From contig OX578277.1 of NCBI GenBank assembly GCA_951217055.1, positions 112,100,514 to 112,164,513 on the forward strand: a stretch of 64,000 nt of DNA, read 5' to 3'. Both the position numbers and the translations under genes were made by a program. This document shows, piece by piece, positions 19,115 through 31,640 of the stretch. Source of the DNA: Gerris lacustris (Eukaryota > Arthropoda > Insecta > Hemiptera > Gerridae). Position 1 is the first letter of the stretch, and each line of letters starts with the position of its first letter. The notes beneath the pieces were generated by a model. That model was not told the origin of the DNA. It saw nothing but the letters and a program-made list of their open reading frames with translations, and searched no databases.

Positions 19115-20320
19115 CGAGCTAGGCTCCTAAGTGGCTACAGCACACTCTCCTACAATGTGCTGTAGCCAACTAGGAGACTTAGAGGTTGAACACCAAGAAG
19201 AGTTTTCTGTAGCCAGCTAGGAGACTAGGTTAGCTGAGCGTAGGAGAGTGTGCTGTAGCCAGCTAGGAGACTAAGAGGTTGAAACACCAAGAAGAGTTTT
19301 CTGTAGCCAGCTAAGAGACTAGGTTAGCTGAGCGTAGGAGAGTGTGCTGTAGCCAGCTAGGAGACTAAGAGGTTGAAACACCAAGAAGAGTTTTCTGTAG
19401 CCAGCTAAGAGACTAGGTTAGCTGAGCGTAGGAGAGTGTGCTGTAGCCAGCTGGGAGCCTAAGAGGTTGAAACACCAAGAATAGTTCTCTGTAGCCAGCT
19501 AGGAGACTAGGTTAGCTGAGCGTAGGAGAGTGTGCTGTAGCCAGCTAGGAGACTAAGAGGTTGAAACACCAAGAAGAGTTTTCTGTAGCCAGCTAGGAGA
19601 CTAGGTTTGCTGAGCGTAGGAGAGTGTGATGTAGCCAGCTAGGAGACTAAGAAGTTGAAACACCAAGAAGAGTTTTCTGTAGCCACCTAGGAGACTAGGT
19701 TAGCTGAGCGTAGGAGAGTGTGATGTAGCCAGCTAGGAGACTAAGATGTTGAAACACCAAGAAGAGTTTTCTGTAGCCAGCTAGGAGACTAGGTTTGCTG
19801 AGCGTAGGAGAGTGTGCTGTAGCCAGCTAGGAGCCTAAGAGGTTGAAACACCAAGAAGAGTGTGCTGTAGCCAGCTAGGAGACTAAGAGGTTGAAACACC
19901 AAGAAGAGTTTTCTGTAGCCAGCTAGGAGACTAAGAGGTTGAAACACCAAGAAGAGTTTTCTGTAGCCAGCTAGGAGACTAGGTTTGCTGAGCGTAGGAG
20001 AGTGTGATGTAGCCAGCTAGGAGCCTAAGAGGTTGAAACACCAAGAAGAGTGTGCTGTAGCCAGCTAGGAGACTAAGAGGTTGAAAGAACAAGAAGAGTG
20101 TGCTGTAGCCAGCTAGGAGACTAAGAGGTTGATAGAACAAGAAGAGTGTGCTGTAGCCAGCCAGGAGACTAGGTTAGCTGAGCGTAGGAGAGTGTGCTGT
20201 AGCCAGCTAGGAGCTTAAGAGGTTGAGACACCAAGAAGAGTATTCTGTAGCCAATAGCCAGTTAGGAGCCTAGGATGACTGGGCTAAGGAGAGTTGGGTG
20301 TAGCCAGCTCGGAGCCTAGG
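19115..20320 (+). repeat. ~94-bp composite satellite (about 12-13 units)
   Basis: Units alternate two half-repeats, both containing TGTAGCCAGCTAGGAGACTA: one continues AGAGGTTGAAACACCAAGAA, the other GGTTAGCTGAGCGTAGGAGA. Some units lack one half (for example 19855-19960 and 20055-20160), and the edges are diverged. Confidence 0.95.
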
Positions 20321-20339
20321 CTGTGTTCTAGTTGAAGAC

Positions 20340-20700
20340 TGGTATAGTTTGCCGCAATGTTTAGTTTATTATCTGGAGCCTGTAGTCGGTTCGACACGAA
20401 GGAGGCAAGGGAGGGTGATGGTGTGTGAGTCGGCCACCAGGTACCGCCACCAGTCTACACTCTACCCTCAGTAGCGACTCGAACTCAACCACGGAGTTGT
20501 GACGTTAACTAACCACACACACACACTCTCAGCTTATACCTCACACGACTTCACACAAACCAAAAAAAAAAAAAAACCATCCGCTAAATTATACATTAAA
20601 TTCAAAATAAATTAAAAAAAATAAAAAAAACCGGAAGTGACGAACAATAAAAATAACCAAAAATAAGTGAAATTGGAATGATTTTCCGGTGTTTATAGGT
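20340..20700 (+). other. Candidate non-coding first exon or promoter region with GTAAGT donor
   Basis: A locally GC-richer stretch (GGTTCGACACGAAGGAGGC, then a CTCAGTAGCGACTCG segment) grades into an A-rich leader and ends TTCCGGTGTTTATAG followed by a consensus GTAAGT at 20701. A compact 70-nt intron could follow, with T-rich tract and TTTTATAG at 20762-20769. Conceptual joining yields no credible initiator ATG in a long frame, so at most this is a 5' UTR exon of a gene continuing beyond the window. Inference only. Confidence 0.35.
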
Positions 20701-20769
20701 AAGTCATAGGATCAATTTATTATTATTTATTTTGATTATTACAATTTTTTTTTAATTTTAATTTTATAG

Positions 20770-21949
20770 GATTTCGACGGAGATTCTTTAATTCATCATC
20801 TATTACATCTAATAGAATAATGTTGAATAAAAATTGCAGCGGCTTGTTAGTGTCCAACTACATCAAACAAGAAAAAGTTATATTATTCTTTTATTGATAA
20901 CATAATTTAAGTTTTAAACCATCGATATGCAATTTAAGTATAAAAAAATAAATTGTTTTGAAAAACATCAAAATCAAATAGGGGTTTCAATTGGATTAAA
21001 TATTTTATATTTTTTAGTCGTTTAACGGGTGTTTCAGCAAATTATAGTTTAAATGTTTCAATTACTTCTTATTTTTAATATTTCTTAAATAAATTTTGAT
21101 GAAAAATTCTACTAATATATTTTCATCAGTAAATTGTGATGAATTGGGAATAAAATTAAACATTTTTACTAACATTTTGTTGAACTTGTAATTTAGGTCA
21201 ATAGAACTCAAAAACCAAAAATTTACCAATTTATTGTGGAAACAATGCACTAAATTATTATTGTATTGGTAACACTAAGTAATTATAGAATTATTGTGGA
21301 AAAACCACACTAGGATTAATACAGAATCGTTTCAAACACTTTAGTACGTCATCATCTGTCGAATCTAGAGTTATTTGACCGAGCGTAAAAACTCTAGTTC
21401 AGTCAACTTTCAATTTTATCATTAATTGAAATTACGAAGGAATGACATAAGATTTTCCTTTTTTTTCTCAATATTAACTATAACAGTAGTACTCTGTTCT
21501 TTTAAAAACTTTTTAAAAAAATTCCAGTTTGTGATTGTCTAAGGAATTAGAAGAAATTTCACCTAAATAAATAAATAATAAAACAAATAAAAATGCTTTA
21601 GCTTTTATTTCATTATAAAAATACCCCTAAAACATTAAAGGCAAAATGAATAATTAAAAAAAAAAAAAATTAAGAAAAAAATAATAATTATATTAAAGCG
21701 GAAAAACACACTACAAATGTTAATCTGTTCTTTTTCGTAGATTTTCATTGAAAGTCAGTTTTTTTTAATCAGTTTAAATAATCAGCAATCAAAATTTTTT
21801 CAGTTAGTAGGTAATGCATTTGATTGATTTTTTGAACAAATTATTCAGTTTCTTCTTTGTAACAACTAAATGTCTGAATTGAAACTTATGCGGTTTTGAA
21901 TACATAAAAAAGCTGAAAATTCGAAATAATCCAAACTTCTATGTCACCG
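20770..21949. other. AT-rich, no gene recognised
   Basis: A possible short exon continuation to ~20896; the rest is AT-rich unique sequence. Confidence 0.35.
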
Positions 21950-22425
21950 CGGACGATAGAAAATTAAAGTAGTCGAAACTGTGGAGTAATCACTGACGGT
22001 ACAAAACTGAAATAGTCCAAACTGCAGTGTAATTACTGACGGTACAGAATTAAAGTAGTCGAAACTGTGGAGTAATCACTGACGGTACAGAATTAAAGTA
22101 GTCGAAACTGTAGTGTAATTACTGACGGTACAGAATTAAAGTAGTCGAAACTGTGGAGTAATCACTGACGGTACAGAATTAAAGTAGTCGAAACTGTAGT
22201 GTAATTACTGACGGTACAGAATTAAAGTAGTTGAAAACTGTAGTATAATTACTGACGGTACAAAACTGAAGTAGTCCAAACTGGAGTATAATTACTGACG
22301 GTACAGAACTATAGTAGTTGAAAACTGCAGTGTAATTACTGACGGTACAAAACTGAAGTAGTCCAAACTGGAGTGTAATTACTGACGGTACAGAACTGAA
22401 GTAGTCTGTAGTGTAATTTAAGAAG
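21950..22425 (+). repeat. 43-bp tandem repeat (about 10 units)
   Basis: Units contain AAAGTAGTCGAAACTGTGGA and GTAATCACTGACGGTACAGA. Two unit variants (GTGGAGTAATCACT and GTAGTGTAATTACT) alternate at first. A solitary related unit lies at 23086-23140, separated by AT-rich DNA, so the array may have been split. Confidence 0.93.
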
Positions 22426-23287
22426 TATGGAACATTCAGAACCACTATTTAAGCAGCTCTCGATACTGACTTTTGAACATTTGTACCGATATAAAATATT
22501 TAACCCTCCTTCAGGAAGGAAAACATAACTTAGAAAGAACAGACCATACCATGATTACTGGAGGTCTAATGAGAGGTCACTTCGTAAAACTCTCAGGACC
22601 TCTATAACCCAAAGACACTGGTCTTATTTTGCGGAATATTATTTAACAAACTACCAAATGAACTATATTAAATAAAAAAATTGGAGGTATTTAAAACTAA
22701 AATTAAAAAACATATTGTTAATACATATTAAATTTAAAAAATAAATTATAATTATAATGATATGTTAGTATTAACTTAGAATATATAATAATTATTATTA
22801 CAATAATAATTTAAATTATACATATTTTATCAAAATTATTTTACATAAATCAATAAAAATAGAGTAAATAAAAAATAATTAATTCTATTAAAAATAATTA
22901 TTGTAAAGCAGTAAAAATATAAGTAAATTTTGCGAACTCTCTCCCCACAGCTCAGGACTCCATGTTCTCTAGAGCAGAGACAACCTTTTAGAATGCTAAA
23001 ATTTAAAATTATTTATTATAGAATAATGGAATTAAAGTTCTCTTTTGTATCAATTTTATTATTTTATAATTTTTTTTTTACAAAAAAAGAAATCACTGAA
23101 GGTACAGAACTGAAGTAGTCCAAACCAGTGTGTATTTACTGGTTTATATATATTTACTTATTTATAACTCACTATTCACTATTCACTATTCATTATAATT
23201 TACTTAAAAAAAAAAGAAATATTTCTATGATGGAGGAATTAGAGGGTTGATAGAGGTCATCTAAATTGATTTAAAAAAAATCGGGTA
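22426..23287. other. Very AT-rich spacer with orphan 43-bp unit
   Basis: Contains the orphan unit near 23086-23140 and a triple ACTATTCACTATTCACTATTC-like short repeat at 23168-23190. No gene recognised. Confidence 0.45.
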
Positions 23288-23338
23288 GGAAGCAGCATTG
23301 GACGTGGTCAGTACTTTGATGGGTGACCGTTCTGAACT
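23288..23338 (+). pseudogene. 5S rRNA-like fragment (~50 nt)
   Basis: Reads AAGCAGCATTGGACGTGG then TCAGTACTTTGATGGGTGACCG, closely following the internal control region and loop E part of animal 5S rRNA (AAGCAGCGTCGGGC, TTAGTACTTGGATGGGTGACCG). The 5' half and the 3' terminal stem are absent, so it is a truncated pseudogene or remnant of a 5S-derived SINE. Confidence 0.8.
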
Positions 23339-23439
23339 AACTGATTTATTATCATTTTTACAAAAAAACAACCTTATTTTCAATACCTATATTTTATTTA
23401 ATTATTTGAAGTTTGGCGGTATTTTGACAGATGTAAACA

Positions 23440-24065
23440 AACTTTGACGTCATCAAAATGATCGCCCTAATAAATAATTATATTAGCTTATAACTTTTAA
23501 ACTAATTAATAGAATTTCATCGGGTTTTTTTATATTTGTTCCTTAATTTTTTTCCGGTTCCAACGATGCTATAAGTCAAAAACCTATATGTAATTTCAGT
23601 ATTATTAACCGTCAAAGTTTAAAAAATCAAAAAATTTATAACTTCAAAATGGCGGCCAAAATCAAAATGAAATTTAGTGGGCTTGTTTGTCATACAGAGA
23701 GGTACATTCGAGCCTAATTTCAACTCGATCAGAACCATTTTCGATTTATTCCAATTTTTTTAAATGTTTGCTGACTCAGCAAACTGGCTTCAAGATGGCG
23801 GAAAAAGTTGATTTTCTGGGCGGCACAACTACAGGTTAGGACTGATTTTTCTGCCAAGTTTCAACTCTCTAGGTTAAATACCTTGGGCGCTAAGATGATA
23901 ACACACATACACACACACATACATACACACATACATATGTCATGCTGAAAACCACTCAGGAGGTCTTAAAAACACCTAAAACGGATAATTCCGTTGAAAT
24001 CTCGAAAAAAATTTTTTTGGTGAAAACAATACTTTTCCTACTATTAGTAGTGAGGATAAGTAAAA
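23440..24065 (+). repeat. LINE-like 3' tail repeat with (CA)n-type microsatellite
   Basis: Contains two AAGATGGCGG/AAAATGGCGG blocks, CAAGTTTCAACTCTCTAGG, a CACACATACA run at 23902-23940, and an end with AAAACGGATAATTCCGTTGA and CTACTATTAGTAGTGAGGAT. This order matches the untranslated 3' part of several arthropod non-LTR elements. Reverse transcriptase is absent. Confidence 0.5.
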
Positions 24066-24480
24066 AAATCAATATCCAGCCTTAGATAATGTTATTTAAC
24101 ATTATTGTATCGACTCAACCCCTTTTATATTCGCATTTATTAATGTAATTCCAGTTCTTCTACAATCCGCACCTAGATATAACAATAACTAGTTATTTCA
24201 TAAAAATGAAGCATCATTTAAAACTTAATTGACTTAACACAGTTAAGCACGTTATACTAATATTTGTAAGTATCCCTAATACACTTTTATAACATTTTTA
24301 AATTAACCTCACATTATGTTAGTCAGGGATAAATCTAACAAGCTAAATTTTACCATCTTCTTCGAATTTACGATATACAAATACGTCATTAGTTTTACCA
24401 AATTTTGAGTACTAGCCGATAAATGTTGGCAGTAGAATTAAAATAATATTGTAACCAAACACGACCAGAAATAGGCAGTT
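24066..24480. other. Unique AT-rich sequence
   Basis: No gene or repeat recognised. Confidence 0.35.
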
Positions 24481-24775
24481 TATACTATCGATTTCTCAAA
24501 TTTATAGGTTTAACGTTTATCCTATCAATTTCTACAATTTATAGGTTTAACGTTTATCCTATCAATTTCTACAATTTATAGGTTTAACGTTTATCCTATC
24601 GATTTCTCAAATTTATAGGTTTAACGTTTATCCTATCAATTTCTACAATTTATAGGTTTAACGTTTATCCTATCGATTTCTCAAATTTATAGGTTTAACG
24701 TTTATCCTATCAATTTCTACAATTTATAGGTTTAATGTTTATCCTATCAATTTCTACAATTAATAAGTTTAACTA
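24481..24775 (+). repeat. 37-bp tandem repeat (about 8 units)
   Basis: Monomer of the form ATTTATAGGTTTAACGTTTA TCCTATCAATTTCTACA. CGATTTCTCAA and CAATTTCTACA variants alternate irregularly. Confidence 0.95.
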
Positions 24776-24958
24776 TTAACGCTAATAAACAAACACTATT
24801 TACTTGGAACTTCCCACGTTAGAGCTTATTATTGTTACTTGTACAATGTTCACTAATGTACAATAATACAGGAGCTATTTTCAAAACTAAATTTATATAT
24901 AATATGGTGTCATTTCCATTTGAAAATATAATTATCTATTTCACTTATTAAATTTAAA

Positions 24959-26021
24959 TCTATATATATAAAAGTCAACGTGTGTGTGTGTGTATGTTTG
25001 TTCTTTATACAAATCTACAGTTTTAGTCCGATCTCGATGAAAATTTGCACACTTGACCTTCAAAGCAATGGGAAAATCAAGGTCTACATGAATTTTCGAA
25101 ATTTAAATTTTGGTACACAGAGAACAGGGTACAATAATGAATACGGGGTCAAAGGACTGAATACCGTTTATGATGCATATCGTTGATAAGCTCTATAATA
25201 TTACAATAATTGTTGTTATGTACAGTTTTGCCATATGTATTTTCATTTAGGAGGGGGTAATATGGAAAAATATAGCTATATCTTATATAAAAAGAAGAGT
25301 GTCTGTATGAGGGTCCCTATGTCTTTTATACAAATCTACAGTTATATCCCAATTTGATTTACTCACTTTCCCTTCAAAGCAAGGGGGAGGTCACTGTCTA
25401 CATGAATTTTTGTCATTTTAATTTTGGTACATAGGGGTACGGTGTAAAAATGTCGAAGTAATAGATTCCCTTCATATGATGCATATCGTTGAAAAGCACT
25501 TTAAGAGAAAAGTAATTGTTGTTATGTACAATTTTATTTAGGAGGGGGTAAAATGGAAATTTATAGCTATATATATAAAAATCAACGTTTGTGTGTGTAT
25601 GTTCTTTATATAAATCTACAGTTGTAGTTCGATGTCGATAAAAATTTGCCCACTTGTCCTTCAAAGCAAGGGGAAAATGACAGCCTACATGAATTTACGA
25701 AATTTAAATTTGGTACACAGGGGTGTGGTACAAGTAATGAATACGGGGTCAATGTAATGAATACCCTTCATGATGCAAAAGCTCTTTATGAGTACAGTAA
25801 TAGTTTTTATGTACAGTTTAGTCATATTTTCATTTGGGAGGGGCGAATTTAGGATATTTGAAAATTAACTTATCAAAGAGGAGGGGGTATAGAAATAGGT
25901 GGGAGAGATAGAATCTAGATATTCTTGCATAGTAAAATAATTTATAATTTTTCATTATGGTTGTTTATAAACTTATCTAATTATAATAACACTCCGTAGC
26001 GAAGCACGGGTACCCAGCTAG
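24959..26021 (+). mobile_element. Helitron-like non-autonomous element (1,063 bp)
   Basis: Begins TCTATATATATAAAAGTC directly after A (24958) and ends GGGTACCCAGCTAG directly before T (26022). The 5' TC, the 3' CTAG, a short GGGTACCC palindrome just before it and insertion between A and T are the hallmarks of Helitrons. The interior has three diverged copies (starting near 25012, 25335, 25613) of a segment containing AATCTACAGTT and TTGGTACACAGGGG. No Rep/helicase coding is present. Confidence 0.82.
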
Positions 26022-26028
26022 TAAATAA

Positions 26029-26539
<511 letters not shown>

Positions 26540-27010
26540 AAAAAAAAAAATTGGTTCACAGGGGTACGGGGTACAAAAGTCAAAATAGTATAAACCCTTC
26601 AAGATGCATGTCGTTGGAAAACTCTTTAAGAGTACAGTAATTGTTGTTATGTACACTTTTGTCATATTTTCATATAAGAGGGGGGTAAAATGGAAAAAAC
26701 ACGTTTTTATGCTATTTTTGACCCCAAATTGTAAATATTTGACCCCTAAATGAACTCCAATAATTCTGGCAAACGAACGCATCCTTTCTTTTGATATTAT
26801 TGACAATTTAAAGTTTATTTGAAATTTTTAAGTGCATCCTAAGGGGAGATATCGTCTGGAATGACACATATATACATACTTACATACATAAGAAATATAC
26901 ATACATAAAAGAAGTGTAAATTTTAGGAATCGATTCAGAATGGTCTAAAACGGATTTCCATGGAGAAAATTTTCAAAAATTCGCATTACAAAAATTTTGA
27001 AGCCATTACA
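26540..27010. repeat. Dispersed repeat related to 8340-8960
   Basis: Same block order as 8530-8960: GGGGTACAAAAGTCAAAA, TTGTTGTTATGTACAC, GAGGGGGGTAAAATGG, GACACATATATACAT, then GGTCTAAAACGGATTTC. Non-coding. Confidence 0.65.
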
Positions 27011-27411
27011 ATAGCTAAATTTTCTTTGAAAATTCGCTAAAACCTAAAATACTTTTATTTTATATGAAGCCTCTTTTTTTATCAACTAGTAGAATAAGTT
27101 TGAACTTTCTATTTGAAATATTCATAAGCCTGAAGGAGCTTTAGGTATGTTATTAAAACATTAATCTTCCGTGCAAAACAGACTACCTAAACAACTCTGG
27201 ATAAGTTATAAGATTGGACAAACAAAGTGACAAAAGGAATAGTGTAGTGGGCAGAGGAACAGCAAGTTGAAACAAGGATGAAATAATGTAAGAAGTAAGC
27301 GGCAAATAGAACTTTACCGACTACCTTTAAGTGTAATGAACATTATCTAAATGCAGTAAGTACAAAATATCTAATAATTATGCATTATATATGATAAAAC
27401 AAACTTACAAT
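27011..27411. other. Unique AT-rich
   Basis: Nothing recognised. Confidence 0.35.
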
Positions 27412-27640
27412 ACCCTAGGCATCGCGTGGCTCTATCATTGAAGCGAGCGTATTGCAATGAAATACTGAATATTGAAATTTATTAATCATGATGAATGTCA
27501 TTGTTGAAGATAAGTAGATGAGGGTAGTGTGGGGAAGAGTGGGGGTACTCGGTACAAAGCTTTACTTCCTAAACAAACCTATACACTATACGACTATAAC
27601 AATCTTCACCACCCGCGGTAGCTTTTAAACAATTATTATA
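27412..27640 (+). repeat. Dispersed repeat family F3
   Basis: Near-identical to 5765-5995, with the small differences expected of recent copies, such as loss of one CTATA unit near 27588. Confidence 0.8.
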
Positions 27641-27644
27641 ATTT

Positions 27645-27790
27645 TTTTAAGTTTTTGGTAGTTTTCATACTACGGAAAGTTAAATTTTAATTTAAATCAA
27701 ATTATAATTATTATTAACTACGGGAAACAGACAGTGAAAAATACACTCCTGTGCCGGGATTTGAACCACGGGCCTCTATATAGAGGCCTG
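27645..27790 (-). repeat. S1 SINE-like fragment, reverse
   Basis: Contains the GGTAGTTTTCATACTACGG hairpin, the AT-rich tail and CCGGGATTTGAACCACGGGC (degenerate B-box complement). The A-box half is missing. Confidence 0.65.
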
Positions 27791-27809
27791 TTCCAATAAC
27801 TTCTGAATA

Positions 27810-28340
27810 ATAAAATATATAAATATGAAGCTTTGAAGTATTAAAGATCGTTTTGACGCGCACACAGGAAAAATATAGCGAACTCAATATTATCAGACGT
27901 TCAAATCCAAAATGGCGGATAATTCTTGTCACGTGAAAAAAATATTTTTTTAAAATTTTGAGTGGGGTATCAAATGAAAGGTATTGAAGAGTAGATTACA
28001 AAAATATATACCACTTAAGAAAGTATTTAATTTTCGGCGCTATTTTGTCAAAAAACATCGATATTTTGCGTTCCCCCTCAGACTTTTAAGTATAAACAGT
28101 TTACCAAGCGGTCTGCTGGACCATAGGAAAAATTAGAATAGCAATTTTAACTGATTAACTGGGAATCCAATATAGTGGATAATTCACACCACAAAAAAAG
28201 AATATTTTTTTGAAATTTTGTGTGGGGTAACAAATTAAAGGTATTAAAGAGTAGATTACAAAAATGTATATCACGTGCTAATTGTTTTATTTTCCACGCC
28301 TTTTGCCAAAAAGCATCAACAATTTGCGTCACCCCCCCCC
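27810..28340 (+). repeat. Dispersed repeat family F4, two diverged tandem copies
   Basis: Copies at ~27835-28100 and ~28130-28340 share AAAATGGCGGATAATTC-like, TTTTGTGTGGGGTA and AGTAGATTACAAAAATG phrases and both end at a C-rich run. Further copies are at 29755-29880 and 57840-58260. Confidence 0.65.
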
Positions 28341-29750
28341 CCCCTCCTTAACATAACTAGATTTATGTTAAGGATACCAACGAAACTCTTTTTACATGAG
28401 ACTTCACGAACAACTATTTATTTGTGTTTGGTCAGAAGTTTGCCCAAAGCGACTGGAAAAATTAAAAAAGTTAAAAAAAGTCTTTTAACTCCTCTAAAAA
28501 AATTCAAGATGGCAGACGAAACAATAAAGTTTTTTTGGAGACTTATTGCGGCTAAACGGTAAGTCGTATCGAAAAGTAGATTGTACCATCGGTAACTTAT
28601 TTTAAAAGATCTACAACTTTGATCCTATGACTTTTTGCCGTACCTTCATCGGTTCTACCTTAAATAGAGCTACATTTTTGACTTTGAGCTCTCATGGCGT
28701 CCGTAATTGTTGATAAATTTAATTTCTGATTGGGGTGATTAAACCTCACACGAATGCTCTTTAAATCGATTAGTATTTAATAAATAAAGTATTTATTATT
28801 TTATTAATTGATCATAGAACCGGAGTTATTAAATATTTACTGGTGCAACTAGCGTATTGAGAAGAGACAGGAAATGAAATTAATTCACCAATGGTTGATG
28901 ATTGTTCTATGACTTCCCAGTCTGAATGGTTTTAACTAGCTGACTGCGTTTATTTATTTCAATTTTAGCAGTGTTATTTCTTAGTACATTACTTAGTTTC
29001 GAATTGACTATTGTTTTAATATGTAAATAGAGTCCAAACTACGATTTGGAGAGTATTATATTCTTAGAAATGGAATTAATTATTTAAAACATCTGATTCT
29101 ATTCCTAGAAGGCTTTGGAAACCAAATTATTTAGACATTTAATTTTCATTTAATTGCTAGGCCTATACATGATAATAGGAAACATAGCCACTAATACCTA
29201 GCATAAGCCCCGATATAATAGTGCATGAGTGATATAATAAAATTAAAGTGGAAAGTTCAGGGAAATAGAAAGTTGTTTGTATTGGTGGAGGGGATATATT
29301 TTAGTTTTATGAAGTAGAGGGAACTATCTCCCTTCTCCCTATTCATAGCTATAAATATAATTAAGAGTTAGTACCTGCAAGCAATCCAGACCGCGCCACA
29401 TACAATTCATATTTACCTATACATTATGTCCTCACACTAAATATAATAATAACCCTATCTCTTTTTAACATGGACATGTTTTTAGGGTTAGGGAACAGAA
29501 GAAATTTCTGTTACGCAAAAACCGACATGAAAAATGTAAAACTCTTAAATATAGTATCAGGAAGTTGGGATGTAACAAGAGGTAGCCTGGTGTTTCACTG
29601 TAGTGCTATGTTTCGCCACCAGGAGTGAACAGAACACTAACATATTCATATAAAGGAATAACATAAATTGTCTCTCCACGTTCTTTTAAACTGGTTTGTT
29701 ATCAGTGCGTTTGTGCTTGTTCATCATCGCATTGCCTAAGACCAAACAAG
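28341..29750. other. Unique AT-rich sequence
   Basis: About 1.4 kb with no gene recognised. A ~90-bp segment near 29125-29215 is repeated in diverged form at 29940-30005. Confidence 0.4.
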
Positions 29751-29885
29751 AAACTTATTAAAAAAGTATTAAAGATCGTTTTAACGCGCTCACAGGAATG
29801 TAGCAAACTCAAATTTATCAGTTGTTCAAATTCAAAATGGTAATAATAATTATTATTATTAATTCAAAATGGCGGATTCGTAGTG
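29751..29885 (+). repeat. Dispersed repeat family F4, partial
   Basis: Shares GTATTAAAGATCGTTTTAAC and TCAAAATGGCGGATTCG-like phrases with the F4 copy near 27840, and is interrupted by a short TTATTATTATT duplication. Confidence 0.6.
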
Positions 29886-30047
29886 TAATTCATTCTTTAT
29901 CGTGGAATGAATGAAGTTACAGATTTTATTTTATTAATCCTAAACTATTTAGGCAATTTAATTTAATTACTTGGCCTACATGATAATAGGAAAGATGTCC
30001 ACTAACTGAAACGCGGGGTGTAGACTACTCCCCAAATAAAATTATAA

Positions 30048-30848
30048 TACAGTAGAGTCTCGTTTATCCGGACCCCGCTAGTCCGGACATCCGTATAATC
30101 CGGACGGGCCAAAAACTATGTACAAATTGGAACCAGGGCCTGTTAAGATTTATTAATTGTTAAGATAATTGGAGATTTCTGCTTTTATTGTCTATTAAAA
30201 TGTATATAATTGTTCCTAGTATAGTTTATAGGTGTATATTCAAACAGTCTAACACGAGGAATACCCGGTATTTTGTTAAAAATTAACAGATTTAAGAATA
30301 AGTAAGGACATCGATAAATCTGTTTCGGTTCCATAGAAATGTAGGGAGGAAGATATAAAGGAAGTGTATTCCAGGAAGTACAATTATATGTGACTGAGAT
30401 GGAGAAGGGTTTTAAGAAACATGTAGTGGCGGCTCAACCCAGTTCCATGAAATTTTGCCAAACCAACAATGTCTAATGTCTCAACTTTTTGTGAAATGAT
30501 TATCGCTCCTCGAATTTCATATCGGAACTCAGCCTGTTTCTCAGGAAGTCCCTTCTAGACCTGCCACCTGCGTAATAAATTATCATTTTATTTTAATTCA
30601 TTTGATATTTGACATGACTGGTACTGGTGACAGAACAGCTCTTAACTTAAATAGTGGACCTACGTTGTACAAGCATGTTTTGGAGACTAATAGAAGTAAT
30701 TTTTACGATAATAACTCGATTTTAATAGTTTTACTCTACTAAAGCTTGTTCTACATACACATTAAAACTGATTCCGTTTAATCCGGACTTTCGGTAATCC
30801 GGACTGGGTTCGGTCCCGTTAAACCCGGATTAGCGAGACTCTACTGTA
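30048..30848. mobile_element. pogo/Tigger-type Tc1-mariner element, non-autonomous (797 bp)
   Basis: Begins CAGTAGAGTCTCGTTTATCC (30050) and ends with the inverse ...CGAGACTCTACTG (30846); both ends are flanked by TA (30048-30049, 30847-30848). Subterminal TCCGGAC motifs recur inside both ends. CAGT-GAGTCTCG/TATCCGGAC termini with TA duplication characterise pogo-like elements. The interior contains no transposase frame. Confidence 0.88.
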
Positions 30849-31174
30849 ATAAAATTTTAGTTGACTGCAACTTTGTAGATTTCGGACTTACAAATAAATG
30901 AAATACACTAAAATAAATTGTTGGCACAATAGTAATAAATTTAACCCCCCTTCTACCCCCTCCTCTCATTGCACTCTGTTTACGCTTTTTTGTTATAAAA
31001 CAATGAAGGTGATTCTATAATGACTGAAACGTCCGTCGCCCGTGTGTCAGTCAGTTTTCGGAAATTTATTTTTATCTAACATTTTTTACAATTAGATTTA
31101 AAACTACCACCATTAACTAAATAGTGAAATTTGAAACTATTTAATTATCAAATATATTCAGTGAGGTGAGTTGT
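30849..31174. other. Unique AT-rich
   Basis: Nothing recognised. Confidence 0.3.
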
Positions 31175-31640
31175 ATTAAACAAGACCCATTAGTGTGGCA
31201 CATAGCTTCCTCGCGTCCTGTTTCGGATATTTTAATGATTTTATGCTCTTACAACCCATTATTGTCAAATTTAATTAATTTTTCCCTCGTTTTAAAAATC
31301 TTTCAAAATCTCTTGTCTTTTTACATGAATTAAAGTATGAATTTAGCAAAATTTAAAGAGCGCAGACGGTTGAAATTAATTTACCGCAATCTGCGAGCTA
31401 CTTTCAATACACCATTTAAATTTCATATAAATCAGATAAGTACTTTTGAAGATATAGGTGTAAATATATGTATGTTTGTACGCATGTTGAAGAGATACAA
31501 ATGAGTGCAGAAGGTCGAAACTTATATGAGACCAACAATGGGCTAAAATTATGACCCACTATTCAATTTTTGTTCCCTGATGTCTAAAATGGATTCTGCG
31601 TTTTGGAGTTTTTGAAATCGGAGACATTAGTAATTTGTAC
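31175..31640 (-). repeat. Dispersed repeat family F1, reverse, internally deleted
   Basis: Starts TGTGGCACATAGCTTCCTCG and runs to GAGTTTTTGAAATCGGAGAC. The GACA microsatellite and the terminal hairpin of full-length copies are missing. Confidence 0.7.

Noticed and set aside
24490..24770. Operator- or iteron-like direct repeats
   Set aside because: Eight contiguous 37-bp units in eukaryotic intergenic DNA are more simply a minisatellite.
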